Assembly (NCBI GenBank): GCA_014650475.1
Contig: BMVA01000015.1
Coordinates: 1-64,000, forward strand
From: Streptomyces albogriseolus
Lineage (GTDB): Bacteria; Actinomycetota; Actinomycetes; Streptomycetales; Streptomycetaceae
Length of the DNA stretch: 64,000 bases
Direction of reading: 5' to 3'
Made by a program: the position numbers and the translations under genes. The number at the start of each line of letters is the position of its first letter. Position 1 is the stretch's first letter. The notes below the pieces were generated by a model. It did no database searches. It was not told the DNA's origin and saw nothing but the letters and a program-made list of their open reading frames with translations. Positions 39,878-50,716 of the stretch are shown piece after piece.

Positions 39878-41062
39878 GTGGAACGGCGCACCATCGAACC
39901 CCGCCCCGGCTGGCAGCAGACCGTCGAGGAACAGGGGCTCGTCTACCCGCTGACCCGCTACCCCGACGACTCCCTGCGCCCCTACTGGGACGAGAGCGCC
40001 TACTACGTCTTCGGCCTGGACGAGGTCGAGGCGCTGGAGGAGACCGTCGAGGAACTGCACGCGATGAGCCTGGCCGCGGCCGGGCACATCGTCACCGAGG
40101 GCCGCTTCGCCGACCTCGGCATCACCGACCCCCGGGTCGTGGACGCCGTCACCGAGTCCTGGCGCCGCAGGGACGAACTGCCGTCCCTGTACGGCCGCTT
40201 CGACCTCCGCTACGACGGCACCGGCCCGGCGAAGCTGCTGGAGTACAACGCGGACACCCCGACCTCCCTGGTGGAGGCTGCTTCACCGCAGTGGTTCTGG
40301 ATGGAGGAGCGCTTCCCCGGAGCCGACCAGTGGAACTCCCTGCACGAACGGCTCGTCGACGCCTGGAAGAAGCAGTCCGCGCTGCTCCCGCCGGGCAGCC
40401 CGCTGTACTTCGCCCACACGGCGGGCGACGAGTGCGGCGAGGACCTGATGACCGTCGCCTACCTCAAGGAGACCGCCGAACAGGCGGGCCTGGAGACCGA
40501 CTGGCTCTCCATGGAGGAGATCGGCTGGGACCGTCTCTCCGGCCGCTTCGTCGACAACCGCCTGCGGTTCATCCGCAGCATCTTCAAGCTGTACCCGTGG
40601 GAGTGGCTGACCACCGACCGCTTCGCCGGTCATGTGCTCCACACCCTCGACAACGGCGGCGGCACCGGCTCCACCCTGTGGATCGAACCCGCCTGGAAGA
40701 TGCTGCTCAGCAACAAGGCGCTGCTGGCGATCCTCTGGGAGCTCCACCCCGGCCACCCCAACCTCCTCCCCTCCTACCTCGACGGCCCCCGCGAACTGGC
40801 GGACACCACCGGCTGGGTCGCCAAGCCGCTGCTGGGCCGCGAGGGCGCCGGCGTCACCGTGCACCCGTCCGGCACCGCCCCGGCGCCCCGTGACGAGCCC
40901 TGCTGCTACCAGCAGCTCGCCCCGCTGCCCGACTTCGACGGCAACCGCGTCGTCCTCGGCACCTGGGTGGTGGAGAACGAGGCCGCCGGCCTCGGCATCC
41001 GCGAGTCCTCCGGCCTGGTCACCGACGGGTACGCCCGCTTCCTGCCGCACGTCATCCTCTGA
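39878..41062 (+). CDS. Glutathionylspermidine synthase-family ATP-grasp ligase (YgiC-like)
   Basis: A 394-aa protein from GTG 39878. The family blocks are GWQQTVEEQGLVYPLTRY, YWDESAYYVF, LYGRFDLRYDGTGPAKLLEYNADTPTSLVEA, DERxR-like LWIEPAWKMLLSNKALLAILWELHPGHPNLLPSYLD, and WVAKPLLGREGAGVTV, which bind ATP and metal. The protein lacks the amidase domain of true glutathionylspermidine synthetase and so belongs to the YgiC/YjfC peptide-ligase branch. The substrate is unknown; the coupled lipoprotein is the best guess. Confidence 0.88.
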   Translation: MERRTIEPRPGWQQTVEEQGLVYPLTRYPDDSLRPYWDESAYYVFGLDEVEALEETVEELHAMSLAAAGHIVTEGRFADLGITDPRVVDAVTESWRRRDELPSLYGRFDLRYDGTGPAKLLEYNADTPTSLVEAASPQWFWMEERFPGADQWNSLHERLVDAWKKQSALLPPGSPLYFAHTAGDECGEDLMTVAYLKETAEQAGLETDWLSMEEIGWDRLSGRFVDNRLRFIRSIFKLYPWEWLTTDRFAGHVLHTLDNGGGTGSTLWIEPAWKMLLSNKALLAILWELHPGHPNLLPSYLDGPRELADTTGWVAKPLLGREGAGVTVHPSGTAPAPRDEPCCYQQLAPLPDFDGNRVVLGTWVVENEAAGLGIRESSGLVTDGYARFLPHVIL

Positions 41063-41139
41063 CCGGCGGCCCCCGCGGCCGGAGCGGGCCGGGCACTCCC
41101 GCATCGCGGACACCCGCCGCGCCCGCCCGGCCCACCCGG

Positions 41140-41145
41140 TAACCT
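41140..41145 (+). promoter_or_regulatory. Likely -10 of glyA
   Basis: TAACCT lies 5 nt before the first riboswitch stem, so transcription would begin at the aptamer 5' end. Confidence 0.45.
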
Positions 41146-41150
41146 GGCCC

Positions 41151-41228
41151 GCGGGCCGTGACTGGCGCGCTGGGATGGGACCAACCATCGGGGAGCGGCC
41201 CGCGAGAAACGTGCCGTGCGCCTGGGCC
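41151..41228 (+). ncRNA. ZTP riboswitch (pfl motif) controlling glyA
   Basis: GCGGGCC (41151-41157) pairs with GGCCCGC (41197-41203). Inside is GTGACTGGCGC followed by GGGACCAACCATCGGGGAGC, the conserved internal-loop segments of the pfl RNA. A second conserved domain, GTGCCGTGCGCCTGGGCC (41211-41228), closes the pseudoknot. ZTP (AICAR triphosphate) rises when 10-formyl-THF is short, and these RNAs then turn on one-carbon genes. The ribosome-binding site GGAGG is at 41260-41264, about 30 nt downstream, so control may be translational. Confidence 0.88.
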
Positions 41229-41269
41229 ATCCGTACCGTGAACGCTGAACGCTACGTCCGGAGGTCCCC

Positions 41270-42721
41270 ATGTCTGCCGAGCAGCCGCTCACCCCCGAGT
41301 CCACCGCCTTCCGCTCCGCCTTCGACGTGATCCGCGCCGTCGAGCCGCGCGTCGCCGACGCCATCGGGCGGGAGGTCGCCGACCAGCGCGAGATGCTCAA
41401 GCTGATCGCCTCCGAGAACTACGCCTCCCCGGCCACCCTGCTGGCGATGGGCAACTGGTTCAGCGACAAGTACGCCGAAGGCACCGTCGGCCGCCGCTTC
41501 TACGCCGGCTGCCGCAACGTGGACACGGTCGAGTCGCTCGCCGCGGAGCACGCCAAGGAACTGTTCGGCGCCCGCCACGCCTACGTCCAGCCGCACTCCG
41601 GCATCGACGCCAACCTGGTCGCCTTCTGGGCCGTCCTCGCCGACCGCGTCGAGGCGCCCTTCCTGGAGAAGACCGGCGTCCGCCAGATCAACGACCTCTC
41701 CGAGGCCGACTGGGCCGAGCTGCGCCAGGCCTTCGGCAACCAGCGCATGCTCGGCATGTCCCTGGACGCCGGCGGCCACCTCACCCACGGCTTCCGGCCC
41801 AATATCTCCGGCAAGATGTTCGACCAGCGCTCCTACGGCACCGACCCGGCCACCGGTCTGATCGACTACGAGGCGCTGCGCGCCACCGCCCGTGAGTTCA
41901 AGCCGCTGATCCTCGTCGCCGGCTACTCCGCATACCCCCGTCTCGTGAACTTCCGGATCATGCGGGAGATCGCCGACGAGGTCGGCGCCACGCTCATGGT
42001 CGACATGGCGCACTTCGCGGGTCTCGTCGCCGGCAAGGTCCTCACCGGCGACTTCGACCCCGTGCCGCACGCCCAGATCGTCACCACCACCACCCACAAG
42101 TCGCTGCGCGGCCCGCGCGGCGGCATGGTGCTGTGCGACGACTCCCTCAAGGACCAGGTCGACCGCGGCTGCCCGATGGTCCTCGGCGGCCCGCTGCCGC
42201 ACGTCATGGCCGCGAAGGCGGTCGCCCTGGCCGAGGCGCGCCGGCCGTCCTTCCAGGACTACGCCCAGCGGATCGTCGACAACTCCCGCGCCCTCGCCGA
42301 GGGCCTGATGCGCCGCGGCGCCACCCTGGTGACCGGCGGCACCGACAACCACCTCAACCTGATCGACGTCGCCACCTCCTACGGCCTCACCGGCCGCCAG
42401 GCCGAGGCGGCGCTGCTCGACTCCGGCATCGTCACCAACCGCAACGCCATCCCGGCCGACCCCAACGGCGCCTGGTACACCTCCGGCATCCGGATCGGCA
42501 CCCCGGCGCTGACCACGCGGGGGCTCGGCACGGCGGAGATGGACGAGGTCGCCGGCCTCATCGACCGCGTCCTCACCACCGCGCAGCCCGGCACCACCAA
42601 GTCCGGTGCGCCGTCCAAGGCGTCCCACGTGCTCGACGAGAAGGTCGCCGACGAGATCTCGCGCCGGGCCACCGATCTGGTCGCGGGCTTCCCGCTGTAC
42701 CCGGAGGTCGACCTCGGCTGA
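41270..42721 (+). CDS. glyA: Serine hydroxymethyltransferase
   Basis: A 483-aa protein from ATG 41270, with GGAGG 5 nt upstream. It shows [40 protein letters not shown], and the PLP-lysine motif [15 protein letters not shown]. Insertions ([25 protein letters not shown]) make it longer than the ~420-aa enterobacterial enzyme, as is usual for this Streptomyces form. It converts serine and THF to glycine and methylene-THF. It is controlled by the ZTP riboswitch upstream. Confidence 0.96.
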   Translation: MSAEQPLTPESTAFRSAFDVIRAVEPRVADAIGREVADQREMLKLIASENYASPATLLAMGNWFSDKYAEGTVGRRFYAGCRNVDTVESLAAEHAKELFGARHAYVQPHSGIDANLVAFWAVLADRVEAPFLEKTGVRQINDLSEADWAELRQAFGNQRMLGMSLDAGGHLTHGFRPNISGKMFDQRSYGTDPATGLIDYEALRATAREFKPLILVAGYSAYPRLVNFRIMREIADEVGATLMVDMAHFAGLVAGKVLTGDFDPVPHAQIVTTTTHKSLRGPRGGMVLCDDSLKDQVDRGCPMVLGGPLPHVMAAKAVALAEARRPSFQDYAQRIVDNSRALAEGLMRRGATLVTGGTDNHLNLIDVATSYGLTGRQAEAALLDSGIVTNRNAIPADPNGAWYTSGIRIGTPALTTRGLGTAEMDEVAGLIDRVLTTAQPGTTKSGAPSKASHVLDEKVADEISRRATDLVAGFPLYPEVDLG

Positions 42722-42765
42722 GGCCGCCTGCCGGGTCCCGGCCGAGTCCCTGCCGGGTGCCTCGG

Positions 42766-43461
42766 TCAGACGTCCAGCAGTTCCTGGCGGGGGCCGTCGC
42801 CCCGGCCCCCGCGGTCGCGTACGGCGGCCGCTCCCCGGAGCGCGTACGGGCGCAGTATCAGGGCCAGGACGGCTCCCGCCGCCAGGCCCGGTACGGCCCA
42901 CCACCAGGCGGCGCCGTCCGTGCCGTCGTCCGTGGCGGGGGCGGCCGCCTGGGCGGGGGCCATGTGCAGGTCCTCACGCGGGGTCGGCTGCGCCGCGGGG
43001 GCGGAGGCGCCGGTGGCTGTCACGCCCAGCTGCGAGAGCAGCGCGCGGAGCTTCGCCGGGGACGTGGCGCGGTGCCAGACGCCGTCGTCGCCGTCGGTGA
43101 TGCGGGTGGAGGTGTGTATCCATGCCTCCTGGCTGCCGTCCGGGAGGGCGATCTGGTCCACCCGCCACGGGGTCACGTCGTGGACCATCCACGTCACGTT
43201 GATGTGCTGGCCCGAGGCGGTCGCGAGGCGGGGCGGCTTGGTACGGGTGCCCTGGTGCAGGGGGCCGAGCAGGCGCTCCAGCTCCGTGTAGCGCTTGTCG
43301 GCGTGGTACAGCGAGGCAGTTTTTCCGGTGGTCGCCGAGACGATCAGGACGCTGGTGGGGCCTCCTGCGGAGGCGGGTGGGCTGCTCCACAGGAGCAGGG
43401 CCGTCACCGCGATCATGATCGCCGTCAGGTGTCGTCCTACGCCGTCCTTCCAGGTGTGCAT
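42766..43461 (-). CDS. Secreted/membrane-anchored hypothetical protein
   Basis: A 231-aa protein. ATG 43461 is preceded by GGGGGA; an in-frame extension to 43521 lacks support. The signal peptide is HLTAIMIAVTALLLWSSPPASA. An extracellular domain (TSVLIVSATTGKTASLYHADKRYTELERLLGPL, INVTWMVHDVTPWRVDQIALPDGSQEAWIHTST) follows, then a Pro-rich linker and a C-terminal membrane helix (WWWAVPGLAAGAVLALIL) with a short Arg-rich tail. No enzymatic motif is visible. It is conserved in Streptomyces as far as I recall. Confidence 0.8.
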   Translation of the reverse strand: MHTWKDGVGRHLTAIMIAVTALLLWSSPPASAGGPTSVLIVSATTGKTASLYHADKRYTELERLLGPLHQGTRTKPPRLATASGQHINVTWMVHDVTPWRVDQIALPDGSQEAWIHTSTRITDGDDGVWHRATSPAKLRALLSQLGVTATGASAPAAQPTPREDLHMAPAQAAAPATDDGTDGAAWWWAVPGLAAGAVLALILRPYALRGAAAVRDRGGRGDGPRQELLDV

Positions 43462-43596
43462 GTCGGTCCCCCACTGGGATGGTCGAACCTCGTGCGGCTC
43501 CTTCTGCGAGCCGCCTGACACCTTTGGTACACCGGCCGGTGCGGTGGGGTTCCCGTCGGGTTTTCTCGCCCCCGCCGCCCCTTCCCGTCCCGACCC

Positions 43597-43662
43597 TGGG
43601 GCTGCGCCCCAGACCCCCTTTCGGCCCTTCGGGCCTCGTCCTCAAACGCCGGACGGGCTGGA
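43597..43662. repeat. Dispersed Streptomyces repeat overlapping a gene end
   Basis: TGGGGCTGCGCCCCA hairpin (43597-43611), GGCCC/GGGCC hairpin, then CTCAAACGCCGGACGGGCTGGA. This combination is a common Streptomyces intergenic repeat. Its last 19 nt encode the C-terminus of the anti-sigma-like protein on the minus strand, including its stop codon. Confidence 0.75.
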
Positions 43663-44456
43663 ATTGGAGGTCGCAATCTCGTGGGCCCGGGTGCGAGACC
43701 CGACCCCCTCCAGGCGAAGCGTCACCTCACCCGTGGGGGTCCACAGCAGTGTCGGTCCCGCCGTGCGCTCCTCGCGGGTGAACCGCCGTCCCTCCGTGTC
43801 GATCATCCAGAACGTCAGGACGTGAGGCCGTGGGAACCACAACGCCTGACCCCCCACGTCCAGCCACTCCGGCTGCTCCCGCACCGTCTTGGTGAACGTG
43901 AGGTCCAGGCGGCCCGGGAACTGGTCCAGGCGGATCGTGCGGCCGTCGTCGCCCCTCCAGCACAGGCTGACCAGGGACCGTCCGTGCGGCAGCGCGCCGA
44001 CCGCGACCGCGTCCGGAGGGCCCAGTGCCTCCGGGACCACAGGAGTGAAGCCGGCCCGCCGCTCCGCCTCGTCCAGCGGCACCGGAGCGGCGCAGCCCGG
44101 CACCCGGGCGCCCGGGGAGGGCGCCGCCGAGGGGTCGTGCCGTACCTGGACGCCGTGGAAGCCGAACCAGTCGCTCACGGTCGCCCGCACCGGGGGCGTC
44201 AGCACCAGCACCGTCAGCAGACCGCACAGGGCGGCGAGCAGGGAGCGCAGGCGGGCGCGCGTCCAGCGCCGGACCGCGTGCAGGCGGGCAGGCCGGGGGG
44301 CCGGCTCCGGGACAGGGGGGTGCTCGGCGAGTATCCGGGCGAGCACCCGCTCCGCCATCGTCTCCGCGCCCGCCGTCCCGTCCGGGGCGTCCAGGGAGCG
44401 GCCGTAGGCGCGCAGCTCCTCGCGCAGGCGCCGCAGCTCCTCCTCCTGCCGTTCGT

Positions 44457-44460
<4 letters not shown>
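43642..44460 (-). CDS. Probable membrane anti-sigma factor
   Basis: A 272-aa protein from GTG 44460, overlapping the sigma-factor stop (GTGA). The N-terminal ~75 residues are cytoplasmic and helical (NERQEEELRRLREELRAYGRSLDAPDG). A membrane helix (LRSLLAALCGLLTVLVLTPPVRA) follows. The extracellular part (SDWFGFHGVQVRHDP...AERRAGFTPVVPEALGPPDAV) is like other actinobacterial anti-sigma or sensor ectodomains. The last residues (SNSSPSGV) are encoded by a dispersed repeat. Pairing with an ECF sigma gene supports the role; no zinc-binding anti-sigma motif is present. Confidence 0.72.
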
Positions 44461-46168
<1,708 letters not shown>

Positions 46169-46285
46169 GCGCACCGGGCCGGGCACGGCACCGGCGCGGT
46201 GAACGGGCCCGCGGGCCCCGTCCGTACCACCGCACAGCGCTGTACATCACTCCGACTGCGCCTGCCCGCATCCGGGTCGTGGTCG

Positions 46286-46291
46286 TACAGT
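46286..46291 (+). promoter_or_regulatory. Likely -10 of the 2H phosphoesterase gene
   Basis: TACAGT, of the TAnnnT type, lies about 90 nt upstream of GTG 46378. It is followed by a GA-rich ribosome-binding site near the gene. Confidence 0.4.
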
Positions 46292-46377
46292 CGAGGAACG
46301 GGTGGCCGCTTCGGCGGTCGCCCGGACGCGCACCCGTTCCACCACCGCGCTTCACCACCACAACGACAGGAGACGAC

Positions 46378-46956
46378 GTGGGGACCGTAACGATCGGTGT
46401 GTCGATCGCGGTCCCGGAGCCTCACGGCAGCCGGCTTCAGCAGCTGCGCGCGGGCTTCGGCGACGCCGCCGCCTACGGCATCCCCACGCACGTCACCCTG
46501 CTGCCGCCGACGGAGATCGCCGACACGGTCGTCCCGGCCGTCGAGGCGCACCTCGCCGAGGTCGCGGCGACGGGCCGGCCGTTCCCGATGAGGCTGTCGG
46601 GCACGGGCACCTTCCGGCCGCTGTCGCCGGTGGTGTACGTCCGGGTCGTCGAGGGCGCCGAGGCCTGCACCCGGCTCCAGCAGCAGGTCCGCGACCCCTC
46701 CGGGCCGGTCGCCCGGGAGCTGCAGTTCCCGTACCACCCGCACGTCACCGTGGCGCACGGCATCGACGAGGCGGCCATGGACCGCGCCTACGAGGACCTC
46801 GCCGGCTACGAGGCCGCGTGGGCCTGCACCGGCTTCGCGCTCTACGAGCAGGGCGCCGACGCGGTGTGGCGCAAGCTGCGCGACTTCCCCTTCGGGACCG
46901 CCGTGGTGCCCCCGCAGGCCGGACACGTCGACCGGGGGTCGGTCTCCGCGCATTGA
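46378..46956 (+). CDS. 2'-5' RNA ligase/2H phosphoesterase family protein
   Basis: A 192-aa protein from GTG 46378, with AGGAG upstream. The two HxT motifs of the 2H superfamily are THVTLL (residues ~40) and HPHVTVAHG (~122). The fold spans the protein. Family members hydrolyse or ligate 2',3'-cyclic or 2'-5' phosphodiester bonds in RNA or small nucleotides. The substrate here is unknown. It lies just after trpS but probably has its own promoter. Confidence 0.9.
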   Translation: MGTVTIGVSIAVPEPHGSRLQQLRAGFGDAAAYGIPTHVTLLPPTEIADTVVPAVEAHLAEVAATGRPFPMRLSGTGTFRPLSPVVYVRVVEGAEACTRLQQQVRDPSGPVARELQFPYHPHVTVAHGIDEAAMDRAYEDLAGYEAAWACTGFALYEQGADAVWRKLRDFPFGTAVVPPQAGHVDRGSVSAH

Positions 46957-46971
46957 CCGGACGGCCGGGTC

Positions 46972-47727
46972 TCACACCGGCAGCCGGCGGAACACGCCGC
47001 GCGGCAGATGCCGCAGCGCCGACATCACCACGCGCAGCGCGCCCGGCACCCACACCGTCTCCGAGCGGCGCCGCAGCCCCAGCTCCACGGCCGTCGCCAC
47101 CGCCTCCGGGGTGGTGGCCAGCGGCGCCTCGGGCAGCCCCGCCGTCATCCGGGTGCGCACGAACCCGGGGCGCACCACCATCACATGCACGCCCGTGCCG
47201 TACAGCGCGTCGCCGAGGCCCTGCGCGAACGCGTCCAGGCCGGCCTTGCTGGAGCCGTAGATGAAGTTGGCACGGCGGGCCCGCTCGCCCGCGACGGACG
47301 ACAGAACCACCAGCGAGCCGTGCCCCTGCGCCTGGAGGGCGCCCGCGCACACCAGGCCCGCGGAGACGGCGCCGGTGTAGTTGGTCTGCGCGACCCGTAC
47401 CGCTGCCTGCGGGTCCCGCTCGTCGCGCGCCTGGTCGCCCAGGGTGCCGAAGGCGAGCAGCACCATGTCGACGTCGCCCTCGGCGAACACCTTGCCGAGC
47501 GCGTCCTCGTGCCCGGCCGGGTCGAGCGCGTCGAAGTCGACGGTGTGCACCTCGGCGCCGAGCGCGCGCAGCCGGCCGGCCGCCTCGTCGAGGCCGGGGG
47601 AGGGGCGGCCGGCCAGCCACACCGTGCGGGTGCGGCGGGCGATCAGCCGCCGCGCGACCGCCAGCGCGATCTCGGAGGTACCGCCGAGCACGAGCAGGGA
47701 CTGGGGGAGGCCGAAGGCGTCCTTCAC
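46972..47727 (-). CDS. dprE2: Decaprenylphosphoryl-2-keto-ribose reductase (DprE2-like SDR)
   Basis: A 251-aa protein from GTG 47727, with GAGGAG 5 nt upstream. It is a short-chain dehydrogenase: glycine-rich VLGGTSEIALAVARRL, NYTGAVSAGLVCAGAL, SSVAGERARRANFIYGSSKAGLDAFA (YxxxK) and VVRPGFVRTRM. It sits 35 nt downstream of a DprE1-like oxidase on the same strand. In mycobacteria this pair epimerises decaprenylphosphoryl ribose to arabinose. The presence here of PAP2/UbiA/GtrA partners supports that role. Confidence 0.85.
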   Translation of the reverse strand: MKDAFGLPQSLLVLGGTSEIALAVARRLIARRTRTVWLAGRPSPGLDEAAGRLRALGAEVHTVDFDALDPAGHEDALGKVFAEGDVDMVLLAFGTLGDQARDERDPQAAVRVAQTNYTGAVSAGLVCAGALQAQGHGSLVVLSSVAGERARRANFIYGSSKAGLDAFAQGLGDALYGTGVHVMVVRPGFVRTRMTAGLPEAPLATTPEAVATAVELGLRRRSETVWVPGALRVVMSALRHLPRGVFRRLPV

Positions 47728-47762
47728 GACAGCTCCTCAGGGGGCCGGGAGAGGGGAGGGGG

Positions 47763-49118
47763 TCACAGGCGGAGGCGGCGGGACAGGTCCGAGGTGAACA
47801 CCCCGCGCGGGTCCAGCTCGGCGCGCAGGGAGCGGAAGTCGTCCAGCCGGGGGTACATGGCCGCGAGCAGATCGGGGCGCAGCCGGGAGTCCTTGGCGAG
47901 GTAGACACGGCCGCCGGCGCCGGCGACCTCCTCGTCGAGCTCGTCGAGGAAGGCGCCGAGGCCGGGCAGCGACGCGGGGATGTCCAGCGCCAGGGTCCAG
48001 CCGGGCGCCGGGAACGACAGCCACCCCGGGTCGGCGTCCCCGAACCGCTTGAGGACGGCGAGGAACGACGGACAGCGGCGCTCGGAGATCCGGCGCACGA
48101 TCCGGCGCAGGGTCTCCTCCCGGCCGTGCCCGACGACGAACTGGTACTGCACGAAGCCGCCCCGCCCGTAGATCCGGTTCCAGTGCGGCACACCGTCCAG
48201 GGGATGGAAGAAGGCCGGGATCCGCTGCAGCTCCCCGGTCCGGGCACGGGGCGCCTTGCGGTACCAGAGCTCGTTGAACAGCCCCACGGTGGTCCGGCTG
48301 AGCAGGCCCTCCGGCACGAAGGAGGGGGCGGCGGGCAGACGGGCGGTGCGGAACGACAGCGGCTCCCGGCGGACGCGGGCGGAGCGCGGCAGGGCGTCCA
48401 GCGGGGCGTGGTCGCCGCGGGTGAGCACCGCGCGGCCGGTGGCCTTCCCGCGCGCCAGCAGGTCGATCCAGGCGACCGAGTAGCGGTACCGGTGGTCGGT
48501 GTCGGCGAGACGGGCCATCAGGTCGTCGAGGTCGGAGGCGCGTTCGGTGTCGACGGACATCCAGGAGGTCCGCACGGGCTGGAGCCGGACCGTCGCGGTG
48601 AGGATCACCCCGGTCAGCCCCATGCCGCCCGCGGTCGCCTCGAACAGCGGCGTGCCCGGCACCACGGTGCGGACCTGCCCGTCGGCGGTGAGCAGCTCGA
48701 ACGACAGCACATGGCGCGAGAAGGACCCGCTGACGTGGTGGTTCTTGCCGTGGATGTCGGCGCCGACCGCCCCGCCGACGGTCACGTACCGGGTGCCGGG
48801 CGTCACCGGCACGAACCACCCGAGCGGCAGCAGCACCTCCATCAGCCGGTGCAGGGACACGCCCGCGTCGCACAGCACGGTGCCGCCGTCGGCGTCGATC
48901 GCGTGGATCCGGTCCAGGCCGGTCATGTCGAAGACCTCGCCGCCCGCGTTCTGCGCGGCGTCCCCGTACGCCCGGCCGAGACCGCGCGGGATGCCGCCGC
49001 GCGCCCCGCACCCCCGGACGGCGAGGACGGCCTCCTCGAACGTCCGCGGACGGATCAGCCGGGCGGCGGACGGAGCGGTGCGGCCCCACCCCGTGACGGA
49101 AACGGTGTCGGCAGGCAT
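47763..49118 (-). CDS. dprE1: Decaprenylphosphoryl-ribose oxidase (DprE1-like)
   Basis: A 451-aa protein from ATG 49118. A TACGGT -10 (49131-49126) lies 7 nt before the ATG, so it may be leaderless. The vanillyl-alcohol-oxidase-type FAD domain has RGLGRAYGDAAQNAGG and TPGTRYVTVGGAVGADIHGKNHH. The C-terminus AKDSRLRPDLLAAMYPRLDDFRSLRAELDPRGVFTSDLSRRL closely resembles M. tuberculosis DprE1. It oxidises the ribose 2'-OH of decaprenylphosphoryl ribose before DprE2 reduces it. Confidence 0.88.
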   Translation of the reverse strand: MPADTVSVTGWGRTAPSAARLIRPRTFEEAVLAVRGCGARGGIPRGLGRAYGDAAQNAGGEVFDMTGLDRIHAIDADGGTVLCDAGVSLHRLMEVLLPLGWFVPVTPGTRYVTVGGAVGADIHGKNHHVSGSFSRHVLSFELLTADGQVRTVVPGTPLFEATAGGMGLTGVILTATVRLQPVRTSWMSVDTERASDLDDLMARLADTDHRYRYSVAWIDLLARGKATGRAVLTRGDHAPLDALPRSARVRREPLSFRTARLPAAPSFVPEGLLSRTTVGLFNELWYRKAPRARTGELQRIPAFFHPLDGVPHWNRIYGRGGFVQYQFVVGHGREETLRRIVRRISERRCPSFLAVLKRFGDADPGWLSFPAPGWTLALDIPASLPGLGAFLDELDEEVAGAGGRVYLAKDSRLRPDLLAAMYPRLDDFRSLRAELDPRGVFTSDLSRRLRL

Positions 49119-49241
49119 GACGGCGACCGTATCGCCCCTCTGTGAGCCGTTGGTTTTGAAACGTCAATCCCGTCCCCGAAACGGGTGATTAATGGGATGT
49201 CGTCCCGAAGCGATGGAATTCCGGTGCGCCGGGGGTGAACA

Positions 49242-49784
49242 GTGGGCCACATGGACGACCAGCACGACCTCTTCCGGCCCCGCGGTCTCCACGGGGTGGA
49301 CCACCGGATCGTCTCCGCGCTCAGGGCGTGCGGCTGCGACCCGCGCGTGGCCGGGGCCGCGCGCGCCCTGTCCTGGGCGGGGGAGCACGGCGCCGTGTGG
49401 GTCGCGGCGGGCCTCGCGGGCGCCGTCGTGGACCGTCCCCGGCGCGGCGCCTGGCTCCGCGGCACCGCGCTCACCGCGGGCGCGCACGCGGCGAGTTCCG
49501 TGGTGAAACGGGTCGTGCGCCGCCCCCGCCCGGCGCACGTCGAACCACTCGTCGGCACCGTCGGACGGCACTCCTTCCCCAGCTCCCACGCCACCTCCGC
49601 CGCGGCGGCCGCCGTCGCCTTCGGCGCGCTCGGCGCCCGCGCGGTGCCGCCGCTGGCCGCCGCCGTGTGCGTGTCCCGGCTGGTGGCCGGCGTCCACTAC
49701 CCGTCGGACGTCGCCGCCGGCGCCGCCCTCGGCGCGCTCACCGCCCGGCTCGGCGCCCGCTGGATGACGGGAGGCACGGCGTGA
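49242..49784 (+). CDS. PAP2-family phosphatase (decaprenylphosphoryl phosphoribose phosphatase-like)
   Basis: A 180-aa protein. GTG 49242 has GGGGG 6 nt upstream; ATG 49251 is possible. The PAP2 motif KRVVRRPRPAH (first signature), SFPSSHATSAAA (second, catalytic His) and SRLVAGVHYPSDVAAGAALG (third) are all present. The overlap with a UbiA-type gene (GTGA) and divergence from dprE1 suggest dephosphorylation of decaprenylphosphoryl-5-phosphoribose. Otherwise it could act on another lipid phosphate. Confidence 0.85.
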   Translation: MGHMDDQHDLFRPRGLHGVDHRIVSALRACGCDPRVAGAARALSWAGEHGAVWVAAGLAGAVVDRPRRGAWLRGTALTAGAHAASSVVKRVVRRPRPAHVEPLVGTVGRHSFPSSHATSAAAAAVAFGALGARAVPPLAAAVCVSRLVAGVHYPSDVAAGAALGALTARLGARWMTGGTA

Positions 49785-50716
49785 CGCTGCTGCGCGAGCG
49801 CTCCGACCGCGGGCAGGCCGCGCCGTCCGTCCGGGGCGGGCTCCTCACCGGTCTGCTGCGCACCGCGCGGCCCAAGCAGTGGGTCAAGAACGTCCTGGTG
49901 GCCGCGGCCCCGGCCGCCGCGGGCGTCCTCTTCACCGCGCACGCCCTGACCCGGCTCGCCCTGGTGTTCGTGCTGTTCACCGCCTGCGCCGCCGCCGTCT
50001 ACCTGGTCAACGACGCGCGCGACGCCGAGGCCGACCGCGCCCACCCCGTCAAGTGCCGCCGCCCGGTCGCCGCCGGACAGGTCCCCGTGCCCGCCGCCTA
50101 CGCCGCCGGAATCGTTCTCGGCGTGCTCGCCCCGGCCGCCGCCGCGCTGCTGTGCCCGCCCGCACTGGCCGCGCTGCTCGCCGGCTACCTCGTGATGCAG
50201 CTGGCGTACTGCGTCAGCCTCAAGCACGTCCTCGTCGTCGATCTCGCCGTCGTCACCGCCGGGTTCGTGATGCGCGCGGTGGCCGGCGGGCTCGCCCTCG
50301 GCATCCCGCTGTCCCGCTGGTTCCTCATCACCACCGGCTTCGGCGCGCTGTTCATGGTCGCGGCCAAGCGCTACTCCGAGGCCGTGCAGCTCGCCGGGAA
50401 CGACGGCGCCACGCGCGCACTGCTCACCGAGTACACCACCGGCTACCTGCGGTTCGTATGGCAGCTCGCGGCCGGGGTCGCCGTCCTGGGGTACTGCCTG
50501 TGGGCGCTCGAGGAGGGCGGTGTGCCGCACACCAGCGTGCTGCCCTGGCGTCAGCTGTCCGTCGTCGCCTTCGTCCTCGCCGTGCTGCGCTACGCCGTCT
50601 TCGCCGACCGGGGCACCGCGGGCGAACCGGAGGACGTGGTGCTCGGCGACCGCGCCCTGGCGCTCATCGGCCTGGTGTGGGCGGCGATGTACGCCCTGGC
50701 GGTGGCCGACTGGTGA
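49781..50716 (+). CDS. UbiA-family decaprenyl-phosphate phosphoribosyltransferase
   Basis: A 311-aa protein from GTG 49781, overlapping the PAP2 stop by 4 nt. It is an eight- or nine-helix UbiA protein with the Asp-rich site NDARDAEADRAHPVKCRRP (near residue 75) and RPKQWVKNVLV at the start, as in the mycobacterial enzyme (Rv3806c type) that transfers phosphoribose from PRPP to decaprenyl phosphate. Its product would be the substrate of the phosphatase encoded upstream. Confidence 0.87.
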   Translation: MTLLRERSDRGQAAPSVRGGLLTGLLRTARPKQWVKNVLVAAAPAAAGVLFTAHALTRLALVFVLFTACAAAVYLVNDARDAEADRAHPVKCRRPVAAGQVPVPAAYAAGIVLGVLAPAAAALLCPPALAALLAGYLVMQLAYCVSLKHVLVVDLAVVTAGFVMRAVAGGLALGIPLSRWFLITTGFGALFMVAAKRYSEAVQLAGNDGATRALLTEYTTGYLRFVWQLAAGVAVLGYCLWALEEGGVPHTSVLPWRQLSVVAFVLAVLRYAVFADRGTAGEPEDVVLGDRALALIGLVWAAMYALAVADW

